DNA of 64,000 bases from Amyelois transitella (GCF_032362555.1 NC_083527.1:620001-684000), one strand, 5' to 3'. Counted from the first letter of the stretch, positions 1 to 12,046 are shown. The notes: generated from the sequence alone by a model not told the origin. Made by a program: numbers and translations.

Positions 1-749
1 ATGTCAAAACACGCCTTATTGCGCCAAGAATAAGATCGTCCAAATAAAGCCTACCTACCCACAAAAACCGACTTTACTATCAACGCCTCAAATCACGTAT
101 TACCCCGACAAACAACCGGAGAAATCTCAATGAAATCACTACTGAAGAGAATTACATCATATTACCGTCCCGTAAGCTCCCTTTTCGTTCTCGCCCGTCG
201 CAACACCGAAACCTGAGGCGGCCAAATGGAAATTGATTCGTCGCGAACCATAAGGTCGTAAGTTACAAGCGTTTCGTCCAATTTAACGCGAGCCGCTTCC
301 AGATGGCCGTGTCGCCCCGTTCCGCCCTCGCGCTCCGAATGTGACGGGGGCGCGGCGGATCACGTTGCGCTGGTGATTGTTCGTTTTCTGGAGTACGTAT
401 TGCGTTTTAGCACCGGGGAGTTCAGTGCTCCCGAAGTGGCGAGGGTGTGCGATTACGAACAGTAATCGGCTTGATCCCAATGAAGTTGGTAACGGAGTGC
501 CGGCCGCCCGGCAGGACGGCCGCAGAGGGTCCCGAGACATATTTGTCAGTTGATTTGTTGCTCGATCGGTTTTAGCTGTCAGTCTGTGATTCTTTTGGTT
601 TCAATCTAATAATATTAGGAGACAAGTATTTTCCTTGTTCATTGGCTTACGCTTACAATGTCAATTCATCGATTTCTTTTCGATTTTAAGCTACGTTTTT
701 ATTTTTCTTATGTTCATTCCTTGGACTACAGATTCTCAGAATTTTTCTA
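1..749. other. GC-rich unique sequence; possible promoter or 5' non-coding exon
   Basis: About 283-545 is clearly richer in G+C and CpG than its surroundings and matches none of the repeat families in the window. It contains TCAGT initiator-like motifs but no plus-strand coding frame with splice sites that I can defend. The open frame on the minus strand is probably a by-product of composition. It lies upstream of the first visible GSE1 exon on the same strand, so a 5' UTR exon or promoter of that gene is possible. This is inference only. Confidence 0.25.
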
Positions 750-942
750 TCCTATACTAATATTGTAAATGCGAAAGTTTGTGAGTATGTCAGTATGGAT
801 GTTTGTTACTCTTTCACGCAAAAACTACTGAAACGATTACTATGAAATTTGTCATGTAGGTAGCTGAAGACCCAGACTAACATAAAGGCTACTTTTTCTC
901 CCGGAGTTCCCGCGAGAATGATTCCACGCGGACGGCCTCTAG
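750..942 (+). mobile_element. Helitron-like non-autonomous element, family A
   Basis: The copy starts with TC after an A and ends in CTAG before a T, as Helitrons do. Internal landmarks are GTTTGTGAGTATGTCAG, CTTTCACGCAAAAACTACTG and a GCGGACGGCCTCTAG end. This copy has lost part of the terminal hairpin region. Confidence 0.6.
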
Positions 943-1797
943 TCATACATAATTCTCAGAGGCACAGTTCGCGTAGGCAGCGAGTGTCGTCGCCTGCCAC
1001 TTTATCAGCCGGCGGGGCGGCTCCCCGGGGAGGCGCCACTGCCCTGTAATGGAAATCCGCAGACGTTACTCGACGGGGTGGGGTTCGAGACCCGGCGAGC
1101 TTGTTCCTTAATAACTCCTGACAAAGTTGTGAAATCCTGGTTATGATGTTAAAAAAAAACACTTCACCCTTCGCCTCAGGTTATGAAATTCATCAAGGCA
1201 ACCTTTCGTTATTCCGGTATACTGTTCCTTATCACTTAATGATGTAGTTTCTATGATTTTCGTCATGTAAATTTATTCGTTTATTTTGATTAACCGTATT
1301 GATTAACATTAAGCATAATACTGAATTTTTGTGTTTTGGTTAATCAAGTCTCTTTCACAATTGTAGGTTGCATAGAGGGGTAAATATAAATTGAGAATAT
1401 GCCTTGTGAAGTAACACATTCATCCAGCTGACAGTTTTCTGAATATTTAAAAAAATAATAACCTTTTCAACTTTCGTCACACTAAAATCCTCTCTCGCTG
1501 TCCGCTCATCACCTGTCCCACGCCTCACCGAACCAGCTCAGTGCGCAGACGCCACCCGTCCCCACCCAAAGCCGCTAAACAGCCTGTATATTTTCATGGT
1601 CTGAAAGTGGACTAGGAGTGGGTAATACGCCCCCGGAACGCCATCCGTGAATTGATATAGGATATGAAATTATTGGTTGAGGTCAGACTGCTAATTATGA
1701 ATACATATTCATGTTGTTCCGCTTTATTTGATGGACTATTGAACCGATGTATTAATGTGAGTTTGAAAGCTCAGAGTGGGAGTGGGGGAGACTTATA
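943..1797. other. Non-coding stretch with two GC-rich patches
   Basis: Patches at about 958-1115 and 1500-1640 are GC-rich. The first includes GGTTCGAGACCC, which resembles a polymerase III B box, perhaps a tRNA or SINE relic. I see no gene. Confidence 0.3.
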
Positions 1798-2040
1798 TAA
1801 TAAATAAATATGTACGAAACAAATTACACAGATTGAGTTAGTCTCGAAGTAAGTGCGAAACTTTTGTTACGAGATACTAACACAACGATACTATATTTTG
1901 TAATAAATACTTATATAGATAAACATCCAAGACCCAGGCTAATCAGGGAAAGTTCGTTTTTCATCATGCCCTGGCCGGGATTCGAACCCGGGACCCCCGG
2001 TGTCACAGACAAGCGCACTACCGCTGCGGCTCAGAGGCCG
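1798..2040 (-). mobile_element. tRNA-derived SINE (copy 1)
   Basis: Read on the minus strand, the element begins with a tRNA-like head with a D-arm-like segment and the B box GGGTTCGAATCCCGG, then runs into a body with ACACAGATTGAGTTAG and an AT-rich tail with ATTTATT units. Three copies in the window (here, about 13,396 and 16,056) share head and body, so this is a SINE and not a working tRNA gene. Confidence 0.7.
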
Positions 2041-5000
2041 CACTTATGTATGTTGACGGTCATTGGTAGATTATGTTACTGTGTTACTACTACATGCGCT
2101 TGCGTATTCTTAGTCGCACCTTCTACAGCTATGCTTCGGAATTGGGAAGCTTATGGCAATAAGAGATTTGGTAAGTAAGGTTTATACACGAAGCGGCTGC
2201 CAACTGACCTCCGCTATCTTTGCAGGGTAATCAAACTCTCCTTGGATCATGGTTACACATCCAGTTGCCTGAATGTGCAGGTTTCCTAACGATGTTTTCC
2301 CTCGCCGTAAGAGCATATGTAAGCTCTCAAACTTTCTTCCTCTTAATGTTGTATAAGAAACAGCAGAATCTTCTTTCTCCTGTCTTTAGTCCCGGTCTCT
2401 GGAGAGGAGCCTGGGGCATGCCTTTGACCATGGATCCTGGATTGGGTGAGTCAGATTTTTACACGAAGCGATGCTTTTTATCCACATATTCATATTAATT
2501 TATTTCCCAACTAAGTTTAGATACATGAGTCTTATCAGGTACAGAGCTTATTTGATGAGCGAAACCATTTTTTCAGAATCACTCTTGTGGAGTCTCTATT
2601 TATACTATACCGATATACTCTATTGTTATGAGTATAGTAATGCGTAGACGGGCACGAGTCAAACATAAACTAGTGGACTATTTCTGGTACACCACGTTTG
2701 GGGACGTAACATGTGGCCACGCTGTAAAATTAACACCTCTTTAAAACTTTTTAATTGGTTCCATGTCGCCGCTCCCCGATGGATTTAGAATCCATAAAAA
2801 ACAAACGACTGGCTAACTGCTATTGGAGTCGTGAGGAATATTTTTTTTTTATTGATGAATCTAATTGTATAGTATCAAATGTGTAATCTGGAATGCAGTA
2901 TAAGGCTTGATGCATACATAAGTACGTATACATATATAATCACGGCTGTATCCATTGCTGGGTGTAAGTAAGTTTATTTGCGTTAAAAGTGGTATTACAG
3001 GTCAAAGTACATCAACAGTGTTGATAAGACTGAAAGGCCACGTTCAGCTGTTCAATCTTGAAATTCTAAAACTCTTGATCGCAACCTATCTATAGAAATG
3101 TCTTACAATATTGCATTCTAAAATTTATAAAAACGCTGCACAATACACCTCCGTGAAAGAGACATGTACATGATGAAAAGCTGAGAAAAAACGGCAAAAA
3201 CGCCGGTTTCGTTCAGAAATATCGTTAAAAGTATCAAACTCGAAACATACACATCAATATCGCAGTAAATTGATAAATAAATCATATTGCGGAATAGTTT
3301 CCGTTCGCAAACATCACAGTTCCCGTCAATACGTCGCTGCTATGCAATGCAACACACGCGCGCACACAACAGTCTGTTTGACATAGATATGGATCTAGCT
3401 AGACCCTGCGGGTGTATGACGCATATATCACAGTTGGCCATATACCACAACAACACGGAGGTGCGTAAAGGGAAGTGGTATAAGTACTTATTTAAATGTC
3501 AAATCGCGTAATGACCAGTTTCCACTTATAATTCGTTAAGGTTCTGCTTATCGTCATGAAACTATGTATTAAATTGTTAAATTTACGTATTTAGTATAAT
3601 ATAAAGTACGTATTTATTATACGAGTAATATAAGTTGTTCAAAACGTTGGCACTTAATTCCTTATTTCGTAATAAAACCTAAAAATAAGTCTTGGTTTTC
3701 ACACCTCTACATATCAACGAACTGGTCTCTCAGTCGAGTTTAATGTATTCAAGGAAGAAGACATCAACTTATCTGATGGCCAACACAATGCAGATACCCA
3801 CAAAAATGTCCTTACAAAAAAAAAAACAGTTCACCTTACGCAATTACATCGGCTGGAGGATAACAAATGTCCATGTTGTTCGTCACGAAAGTTACGTCCC
3901 AAGAAAAATACAAAGGTTCTCTGCTTAACCCAATGGTAGACTGTTAGATAATGCTATAAGCATTAAGTCCGCTTATTGTACTTTACAAATTGTAATTGTT
4001 ACAATAAAGAGTAAATAAATAAATAAATTAAACAAAGAAGAAGGTCGTGTCTAACTGGATCCATGTCTATGCTGTATACGTACCTTGCACACAAAGCGAC
4101 AGCCGACCAATTAGCGTGCGAGCCGTGACAGGGCTGTCAATATTGTTGTTGTGTGCAATACTGTCTGCAGTTTCGGTCTGTTGATTTTGGATCGGAACAG
4201 ACGCTTTTAAGCCAAGGTGACTTGACTAATATTAGTCGGTTGTTACTGGAGTGCATAAATTTTAAATTTGGAATAAAATTGTTTTTACATCATTGTGTAT
4301 TTGGAATTTTATTTTAAAGGTACCATAAATTTTCCAAAATTGTCGTTGGATTTTGTTCCAATCGGATGATATAGCAAGAGCATAGTGTTCGGAATAATAT
4401 AAGAATAGAAGTACTCGTAATAAGGTAGTACTTACCCCGTACTTTCTATTACTAGTAATTCTAATCACCACCATAATATTTTCATACCATTTGACAGCTT
4501 TACAACTGCGCAGAATTCTTATTGTTATGTATTATTTTGACATAAGCTAATAAATAGCTAAGCATTATTCCAAAATCTGTAAATTGCCATTTAAAAATAC
4601 CGATTCATATCAATAAAGCGCTACATTGAAATTCAATTAGGTAAAACTTTCGTTTCATTTGACCCGACCTAACAAATGATTGAAACCATTTCATTGAATC
4701 TCGATTGAATTTGAAGCTTTTGTAAAAATAGAGGAAAGATTTTCACGATCGCTTTTTTTTTGTTGCTACTTTGGGGATTTTCGTTCAAATTCTATAGATA
4801 TTGTTCAGAAAATGAGCACAAAATTGACATTGTATTCATGCTCGCAAAATTAAACGTGTGTATTGAGATCTTTATTATAATTTGACAGTGTGTTCTCATT
4901 ACAAAATAAAGAAAAATAGGTTCTAGTAGATAGTGTGCCTCATTGCCTTCCCCGTCCTCCGTAGCATAACACGCGCGACGCCGTTTTATCGCGCGAATAA

Positions 5001-5782
5001 CCATCGCTGTCCCGTTTTTAAAGCGACAGTATTGACAGCATCTTACTTATTCGATATTAATTGCATATGTGAAAAGAACAGTTTGTAATTTTCTTCCAAC
5101 ACGTCTGTCCGACCTTCAATGATCATCTTACTTCATATTCATCATATCTTACGTCAATAAGTACCTGCTTCATTTTCATTTTATCTTTTTTTTTTGTATT
5201 TCACAACCTCTCATTTCCATTCTTCAGATCCTCTTTATAAAACTATTATTATTACACTCAAAATTTATGGAAAATGGCATAGTTGTCTCAGCGTCAAAAA
5301 ACAACAGACGTATTGAATTTGCAAATTTTGAGATGCCCGCTCTAAAACCCTTTTCATCTGTGAGTCGGCGGGGCAGGGGTGGCAGGCAGGGGGCATGACT
5401 TCTCGCGGCTCAAATTAGCGCTTCAGACTGAATTAATTACTGTTCGCCGCTTCGGTGACAACCCTCGGCGTTAGGGTTGGCGAGATATCGATTAACAAAT
5501 TTTGTTTGTCGATTTTCCGTTTGTCGGTATTACTGACAATTTAGAAATTCAACGCTTAGCGTGCGTTGAGGACATTATACGCGATAGGTCGCAAAAATAA
5601 TATTCTTTTTTTTTTCTACAACTTAATTTTTAAACCAAGTTTATGTCGTTTTCTTATCGCTAGATGTGTCAATCTGCTGGAAAACCTTTGTGTATTCATT
5701 CATTTGTAAAAATAACCTTTTTGTTATTAGATTTTTGGTTATTTGGTAAAAGACAATATGCACGTCAATTGAATTTATATGT
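2041..5782. other. Repeat-bearing non-coding region
   Basis: 2,210-2,490 is a dispersed repeat recognised by TGGATCATGGTTACACATCC and a TTTTACACGAAGCGA end; relatives lie near 32,405-32,610 (+) and, inverted, near 37,010-37,160, 51,205-51,310 and 58,450-58,620. About 3,935-4,030 resembles a LINE 3' end with CATTAAGTCCGC and (AAAT)n; relatives are near 35,400-35,490 and, inverted, 59,530-59,645. About 4,965-5,030 belongs to a dispersed family with TTATCGCGCGAATAACCATC. No gene is supported. Confidence 0.45.
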
Positions 5783-6028
5783 AACTAGCGACCCGCCCTG
5801 GCTTCGCACGGGTAGCATTTATAGAGAAAACTCTCTTACAACATTTCAAAAGTTTGTGAATATGTCAGTATGTTTGTTACTCTTTCACGCAAAAACTACT
5901 GAACCGATTACGATGAAATTTAGTATTTGGGTAGCTGAAGCCCAGAATATCACATAGGCTACTTGTATCCCGAAGTTCCCGCGGGATTGACAGGGTTTCA
6001 TGCGGACGAAGTCGCGGGCGGCCTCTAG
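5783..6028 (+). mobile_element. Helitron-like element, family A, with a variant 5' part
   Basis: The 5' part differs (GACCCGCCCTGGCTTCGCAC). The middle and 3' end match family A, including the hairpin GCGGACGAAGTCGCGGGC and terminal CTAG. Confidence 0.6.
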
Positions 6029-6277
6029 TATTAATTATAAAGACAGTTTGTCTGCGCCAACCCTCTGAAAAACGTCTGTTCAATATAGATTTAACTCTTG
6101 AATCATTTGCATAAGTTGCCGTTTCGTGTTATGCTAATTGTCTTTATTAATTAGAGTTTTGTTTTAATTATTGCCAGCTAAACGGCTCGAGATTATGACG
6201 TCGGGTGGGTTAATCCATTATCGATTAAAGTTTTGTATTTGATTGGATTATTTAGCGTGTACAAAGATGGAGATTAA

Positions 6278-6540
6278 TACATACATACATTAAATCACGC
6301 CTCTATCCCGGAGGGGTAGGCAGAGACTACCTCTTTCCACTTGCCACGATCTTTTGCATACTTCCTTCGCTTTCGGTTTCGGGTACTTTTAACCTGACCC
6401 TTTTTACCAGGACGTCCTTAATTTGATCAATATACGTTCGTCTAGGTCTTCCCACTCCGACCTTTCCCTCCACACTCTCCTTGTATATCTGCTTAGTCAA
6501 CCTGCTTTCATTTATCCTCTTCACATGACCGAACCATCTT
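6278..6540 (-). mobile_element. 3' end of a non-LTR retrotransposon (family TATG-L)
   Basis: On the minus strand this reads as the C-terminal part of a reverse-transcriptase-type ORF, with NESRLTKQIYK, a GRPRRTYIDQI-like segment and an EGSMQKIVASGK-like relic, then ends in (TATG)n. It is the longest TATG-L copy here. About a dozen shorter 5'-truncated copies occur, as expected for target-primed retrotransposition. Confidence 0.65.
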
Positions 6541-6694
6541 AACTTAATTATTGAGTTAAATTAAGAGATTATTTATTGAGTTTATTGAAAAAGATCACTG
6601 TTTTTGATGAATTTTGTGTTTATTGAGCCGTCTGGCTAACTGGACTAACGTCAGAAGAAAGATGATAATAACTGAAAACTGTATATCTCTTGAA

Positions 6695-6960
6695 CATACA
6701 TACATATAATGACGTTTATAACCCTTGCGGGGAAGATGGGAGCCAACAGAGTCAGAAAAAACTGTGCCACATTCAACTGCTGTTTGGCTTAGTGATAGAA
6801 TTGAGATTCAAACAGTGACATGATACCAACCCATCGCTTCAAAGAAAAATCCCGAGTTTACAAGCCTATCCCTTAGTCGCCTTTTACGACATGCATGGGA
6901 AAAGATGGACTGGTCCTTGTCTTTTTTTTCTATTGGTGCCGGGAACGTGTGGTTCCCGGC
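6695..6960 (-). mobile_element. SINE-like repeat TATG-S, nearly full length
   Basis: TATG-S is the commonest repeat here, with over 25 copies or fragments. In its own orientation it starts near TGTGGTTCCCGGCACCAAT, contains GTCGTAAAAGGCGACTAAGG and GGGCTAGCAACCTGTCACTA, and ends in CCCCGCAAGGGATATAGACG followed by (TATG)n. The first 30 bases of this copy can pair as an inverted repeat. Confidence 0.65.
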
Positions 6961-7265
6961 TCTCTCTCTCTGGAACTTTGTGCAAAAAAAGAATTTATAA
7001 ACAAAATAGATACTATCTTTTCCCAACCCTACCTTGCCTTATTGGCTGTCAGTTGTCGGCTGCCGTGTGTGCGATTGACAGGGCTGTTACGCGCGCAGTT
7101 GTTTCAACCCTTTGTCCAAACCAGTGTTGATACTCTTTGATACAAATTCCAATGAGAATCATGTTTGAAAACACTGTAGGTATATAGGTACGAGGAGCAG
7201 TCGCAATGTATTGCAAATTCTGTTGAATTTAAATGCTGTAGGTAATTAAAATATTGCCGTTAGAA

Positions 7266-7482
7266 AAAAAGACAAGGATCACTCCACCTCTTTTTCTATG
7301 GATGTCGTAAAAGGCGACTAAGGGGTAGGCTTATAAACTTGGGATACTTCTTTTAGGCGATGGGCTAGCAACCTGTCACTATTTGAATCTCAATTCTCTC
7401 AATCTTAAAGCCAAAGAGTTGAACGTGGCCTATCAGTCTTTTCAAGACTGTTGGCTCTGTCTACCCCGCAAGGGATAAAGAC
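7266..7482 (+). mobile_element. TATG-S fragment
   Basis: It covers the ACTCCA block to the CCCCGCAAGGGATA block and lacks the extreme 5' end. Confidence 0.6.
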
Positions 7483-7951
7483 TTTTTTTATTCTATTAAA
7501 CAAAATGTTTAATAGTACGAAAAAACACAATTTGACTCGATTCCGTCACGATGTGAAATTTATTAATTGTCAAAACATAATGCGACTTGACCATACCTAA
7601 GTGGATTATTATTAAGGTAGGTATATAAGTTACATAACATAACCAATACTAATGAGAAATTTTCTTTTGTTACAGGTAAATGTGCAGAACAAACATTACA
7701 CTGTAGCTACACTAGGCCTTGGCAAGTTTTAGTATATAAGTTTACGAAATAGGTGTAAAAACGCTTGAAGAAAAATTAACTATTATAGAATCTCCTTCAA
7801 AATTGATATACTTCGTGTAAAATTATGTAGAACAAAAAGACGTATGCGTATATGGTGACAATTAGTCTCTGGTTACCCCTCTTCGAATGAAATGATACGT
7901 GAAACAGGATTCTTAATGCAACGCTTAAGCCGCACAGAATTTTCCTAATTT

Positions 7952-8062
7952 TACATACATACATAAAATCACGCCTCTTTCCCGGAGAGGTAGTCAGAGA
8001 CAACGTCGTTCCACTTGCCACGATCTCTGCATACTTCCTTCGCTTCATACACATTCATAGCT
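7952..8062 (-). mobile_element. TATG-L fragment
   Basis: The last about 100 bases of TATG-L remain, with the (CATA)n flank on the left. Confidence 0.6.
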
Positions 8063-8189
8063 CCATTTTCTTAATTTTCATTAGAGATATCTCAATACTA
8101 CAGATATATTATAATTTTCCAGCCTCTTATAACCTTGTAGTTTTCTAAATCCCCTTTACGTTGCTGTGAAAATAATATTTCAACATTTT

Positions 8190-8256
8190 ATACTAGAGGC
8201 CGCCCGCGACTTCGTCCGCATGGAAACCCTATCAATCCCGCAGGAATCCGAGAATT
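8190..8256 (-). mobile_element. Helitron-like family A, 3' terminal fragment
   Basis: Only the CTAG end and the hairpin region remain, in minus orientation. Confidence 0.5.
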
Positions 8257-8343
8257 TAGAATAAAAAGCGAAACGGCGATAGTTTTTTGATTTCGCGCGA
8301 TAAAAACGGAGTCGCGCGTGCTATGTATGGTACGGAGGCAAGT

Positions 8344-8430
8344 TACATACATACATATATCACGCCTCTTCCAACTTGCCACGACCTCTGCATATCTTTT
8401 TCGCTTCATCCACATTCATAATTCTAATTA
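8344..8430 (-). mobile_element. TATG-L fragment with adjoining TATG-S remnant
   Basis: The TATG-L end is followed at about 8,455-8,560 by a diverged piece of TATG-S (GCTAGCCCATCGCC, ACGACATCCATGGG). Confidence 0.5.
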
Positions 8431-8689
8431 TGCAAGCTCGGCAGTTTCGGGTACAAATGGTGTGAGATTGCTAGCCCATCGCCTACAAGAGGAATCCCAA
8501 GCTCTTAAGCCAATCTCTTGGTCGTCTTTTACGACATCCATGGGAAAGATTTGCAGTGGTTCTATGCTGGTATTAAGAGTTCTGACACCGAGAGTTAATT
8601 CCGAACACAAAATCCCATAGTCTAGTATCGTCTTATATCATTCTGAGTTTAATCATTAAAATTAATCGTAGCAAGACATTTCGGTCAAG

Positions 8690-8810
8690 CGTGAGAAGCG
8701 TCAACAAATAGTGGTCAACTCAAAGGTCACGGGTCACCGCGTCAATGAGGAGTCAATTGACCCGCGCGCCCGCGCAACTATCTGAGTCATTGCTCACGAG
8801 ACCTACATGG
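8690..8810. promoter_or_regulatory. Possible nuclear-receptor-type binding cluster
   Basis: AGGTCA-C-GGGTCA at 8,724-8,736 is a direct repeat with one-base spacing (DR1), the type bound by HNF4/USP-class receptors. AGTCAATTGACCC follows at 8,751. Motif matching alone is weak evidence. Confidence 0.25.
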
Positions 8811-9512
8811 AAATTTTTATAGAGACGCCAATAGGGCTGTATCCGAGGTCATAAAACAATATGAATTCTGTTAATAACATGATAGAATACACGTGGTTAA
8901 ATACATGACGTGGTGAGTTATTGATTTTATTGTATACGCCATTAATGTTTTACATTAACTTAAAATATCTTAAATGAAAATTCAAAATTATTTACATATC
9001 TGTGCCTGTGAATATAAAATATATGCAATACTACACTTTCAAGCTCTTCAATGAGAATAAAAATAACTTATATTAACTTATCAACGCTAGAAGTTTTGGT
9101 ATTCCTGCAAATATCAACGACATTATAGTTTGACTTCGTGCCAAAAAAAAAAAAAAATTTTTTTATTTTCTTATTTCCTTCTTTTCTGTTAGGTTACTGC
9201 GATAGGATTGTTACCATTATGCATCACGCTTTTATTGTTCAGAATAGAATAGAATAGAATTTCCTCTCGTTGAGAGCAGCATTTTCCACGAGTACCTTGA
9301 CCTTTCGTCCACTTGAGGAAGTCCTCAAGATAAAGTTCCCAGAGAGTGATGTCCCTGGCTAAAGTTAGTTAAACACAACATCAATTAAACTGTACGGTAC
9401 ATGTACAATGAGAAGCTTCGTTCGGGTCAAGAGTCAGCGTCATGACCCCAGCAATGGGGGTCAATTGAATCAGTCGAGCGGTGACGCGTTCCACATAGCA
9501 GAACCCTGGTTA

Positions 9513-9768
9513 ATACATACATACATACATATGGTCACGTCTATATCCCTTGCGGGGTAGACAGAGCCAACAGTCTCGAATAGACTCACTGGCCACGTTC
9601 AGCTATTTGGCTTAATGATAGAATTGAGATTCAAATAGTGACAGGTTGCTAGCCCATCGCCTTAAAAAGAATCCCAAGTTTATAAGCCTATCCCTTAGTC
9701 GCCTTTTACGACATCCATGGGAAAGAGATGAAGTGGTCCTATTCTTTTTTGTATTGGTGCCGGGAATA
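9513..9768 (-). mobile_element. TATG-S, nearly full length
   Basis: It runs from (ATAC)n on the left to TGGTGCCGGGAA on the right. The terminal ACACGGCAC is missing. Confidence 0.65.
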
Positions 9769-9822
9769 CAAAAAAGTAGTTAATGATCACGGTAATTACT
9801 GTAACTATTGGCTCTGTACCCG

Positions 9823-9974
9823 AAACCGCCGAGCTTGCATGAAGAGAATTATGAATGTGGATGAAGCGAAAGAAGTATGCAGAGATCGTGGCAAGTGGAA
9901 AGATGTAGTCTCTGCCTACTCCTCCGGGAAAGAGGCGTGATTTTATGTATGTATGTATGTATGTATGTATTGGC
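9823..9974 (+). mobile_element. TATG-L 3' end with intact C-terminal codons
   Basis: The plus strand encodes a tail containing RACMKRIMNVDEAKEVCRD and ending SSGKEA before a TGA stop, then TTTTATG and about six TATG units. This fixes the position of the LINE stop codon relative to its microsatellite tail. Confidence 0.65.
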
Positions 9975-10180
9975 TCTGTCTACCCCGTTAGGGATAAAAT
10001 TTAACGTTATGTTACAGCGGAGTAGTAGAGTATTACTTTGTGCAGGACAAGGGCTAGCCATACAGTAAACAGGATTTCAAACCCTCTGATGTAGAAATTG
10101 ATCACAATTGTACACGAAAAATATTTTATTTACAAATATTAACATACATTGTTGTGCATTGAATTTTAAGTAAATAAATA

Positions 10181-10280
10181 TTTGAATCTCAATTCTATCA
10201 TTAAGCCAAACAGCCGAACTTGGCCTATCAGTATTTTTAAGACTCTTGGCTCCGTCTTCCCCGCAAGAGATATAGACGTT
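10181..10280 (+). mobile_element. TATG-S 3' fragment
   Basis: It carries the TTTGAATCTCAATTCTATCA to CCCCGCAAGAGATATAGACG segment. Confidence 0.55.
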
Positions 10281-10424
10281 ATTATATACAAATTCAATAT
10301 TTTTAATCATTATCATAGGATGAATAAGAATACTTCATATCGATTAATAATTGTCATAATTATCTTTTGGTGTGAAACCATATGGTACACAAATGGTATA
10401 AACCATATGAATACCATTGGTTGA

Positions 10425-10560
10425 CGTCAAATAAATTACTTAAAACTAAGTTTACTGCCGCTTCCAAAGCGTCAGTGCAGAACAAGCGGTAGCAAACTGC
10501 ACTGCAACATTTTCTTCAACAACGTCAACTTCACAACTATCCACACTTAGAAATGTGGAC
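10425..10560 (+). repeat. Dispersed repeat F (copy 1)
   Basis: The core is GCCGCTTCCAAAGCGTCAGT, then ACTGCACTGCAACATTTTC. Five copies occur: here, 11,640-11,765, 21,610-21,690, and inverted at 58,773-58,880 and 62,519-62,600. I do not know its class. Confidence 0.5.
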
Positions 10561-11639
10561 GAGAGAATACATATGTATGTATGTATGTAACCTATTACTA
10601 AATAACCGTTTGGTTAATGTTGTTGACATTATTCCCGTTCTTTTTTTGGGGAATGTCACGGTTTTATAACCATGTGAAACCATTAGTCGAGACCACTCTC
10701 CACCCCTCTATACCGCAAACAGTAATTACAAAACTCTTAATAACTATAGTCACGCTCAACTGTTACGTTTCAACGTTTTCAACGCGCGCCCATAATGTTA
10801 CCCCTCGTATTTTTAAGTTGGCAACCCCCATAATTAAAGCGTGTCATTGAAGTATAAAAAAAAATATTGGTGGAAAGCTAAGTTAACAAAATGGATGAAT
10901 ATATGAAAAAAATTTATTAAATATTATTATTCTAAAGCGTATGCAGTTCGAACGATTAGGTTCCGTAGTATCTTTTAAAAATATTATAAAAATATATTTC
11001 CTGACCTTTTAGCTGAGATTTATTACTCTACTTCCACTCTCGAGCCTTTTCAATCTGACATTTTGTGACGGCGGCCATCTTGGATCGATGTCTATAAACA
11101 TAGCTACTAATTACTATCTTTTTAAGACGTCAAACTTAATCATAACACCCCGTTTTTTTAAAAAGCATTACTTTTTAAGTTACTACTTACCACTTCCAAA
11201 GCAGTACATAAATAAAATGATATTAATTTACTTATGGCGCGTCAAAAATGGTTCGCACGCCGTCATTTAGGGTCCCCACGAAGTGATCGGAAAACGGAAG
11301 GACCATAAATGTCACATGTTTTTGACATCAGAAGTGCGATAATAGATTTTATTGTCCATATAATACAGTTTATTTCTAATTCATCACTTCGACAAAATTC
11401 GTAACTTTCATAATCAATAATATTTTGTAATTATATTTGAACCTTGCTCTTACTACCATTAAACGGTATGTAGTTTGTCAAACCCTTGTTATACAATATG
11501 TGGGGCGTGGGATGTTTAACAATGTAACTCAACAGTTGGCTACACAGTAGCCATTTGTAATTAAAACAGTGTTACCCTATTTTGGTAGCCCCATAATAAT
11601 TTAATAAAAAAAAAAACAAACTGCATTTTTCTCCACAAT

Positions 11640-11765
11640 GCTCACTTAATCCTAAGTTTACTGGGTTTCCAAAGCGTTAGTGCAGAAGAAGCGATGACAA
11701 ACTGCACTGCCGCGTTTTCTTCAATAACGTCAACTTCACAATTATCTAAAATGTTGACGAGAAAA
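11640..11765 (+). repeat. Dispersed repeat F (copy 2)
   Basis: It matches the copy at 10,425 through the GCGT core and the CTTCAATAACGTCAACTTC segment. Confidence 0.5.
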
Positions 11766-11783
11766 TACATTGTTATATCTATA

Positions 11784-12046
11784 TCTATACTAATATTATA
11801 AAGCTGAAGAGTTTGTTTGTTTGAACGCGCTAATCTCAGGAACTACTGATTCGAATTGAAAAATTCTTTTTGTCTTTAATATACCATTTATCGAGGAAGG
11901 CTTTAGGCTATTTATCATCATGCTGCAACTATAAGGAGCGAAGAAATAATGGAAAATGTGAAAAAAAAAACGGGGAAAATTATTTGAGGGCTTCAATAAT
12001 GCCCATAATAACTATACCACGCGGACGAAGTCGCGGGCACAGCTAG
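11784..12046 (+). mobile_element. Helitron-like element, family B (Lep1-like)
   Basis: The 5' end TCTATACTAATATTATAAAG follows an A. The 3' end is the hairpin GCGGACGAAGTCGCGGGC, then ACAGCTAG before a T. TC...CTAG between A and T, with a hairpin just inside the 3' end, is the Helitron signature. Other copies are at 15,781, 59,005 and 60,726. It has no coding capacity. Confidence 0.7.

Noticed and set aside
1978-2040. tRNA gene on the minus strand
   Set aside because: It has a good B box, but the same head occurs three times attached to one shared body and AT-rich tail, so it is a SINE head and not a functional tRNA.
5664-8054. Several 65-100 codon ORFs in the left region
   Set aside because: They lie within Helitron-like, TATG-S and TATG-L repeats and reflect their conserved sequence, not host genes.
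9147-9172. Poly-A/poly-T palindrome
   Set aside because: Simple homopolymer junction with no further structure.
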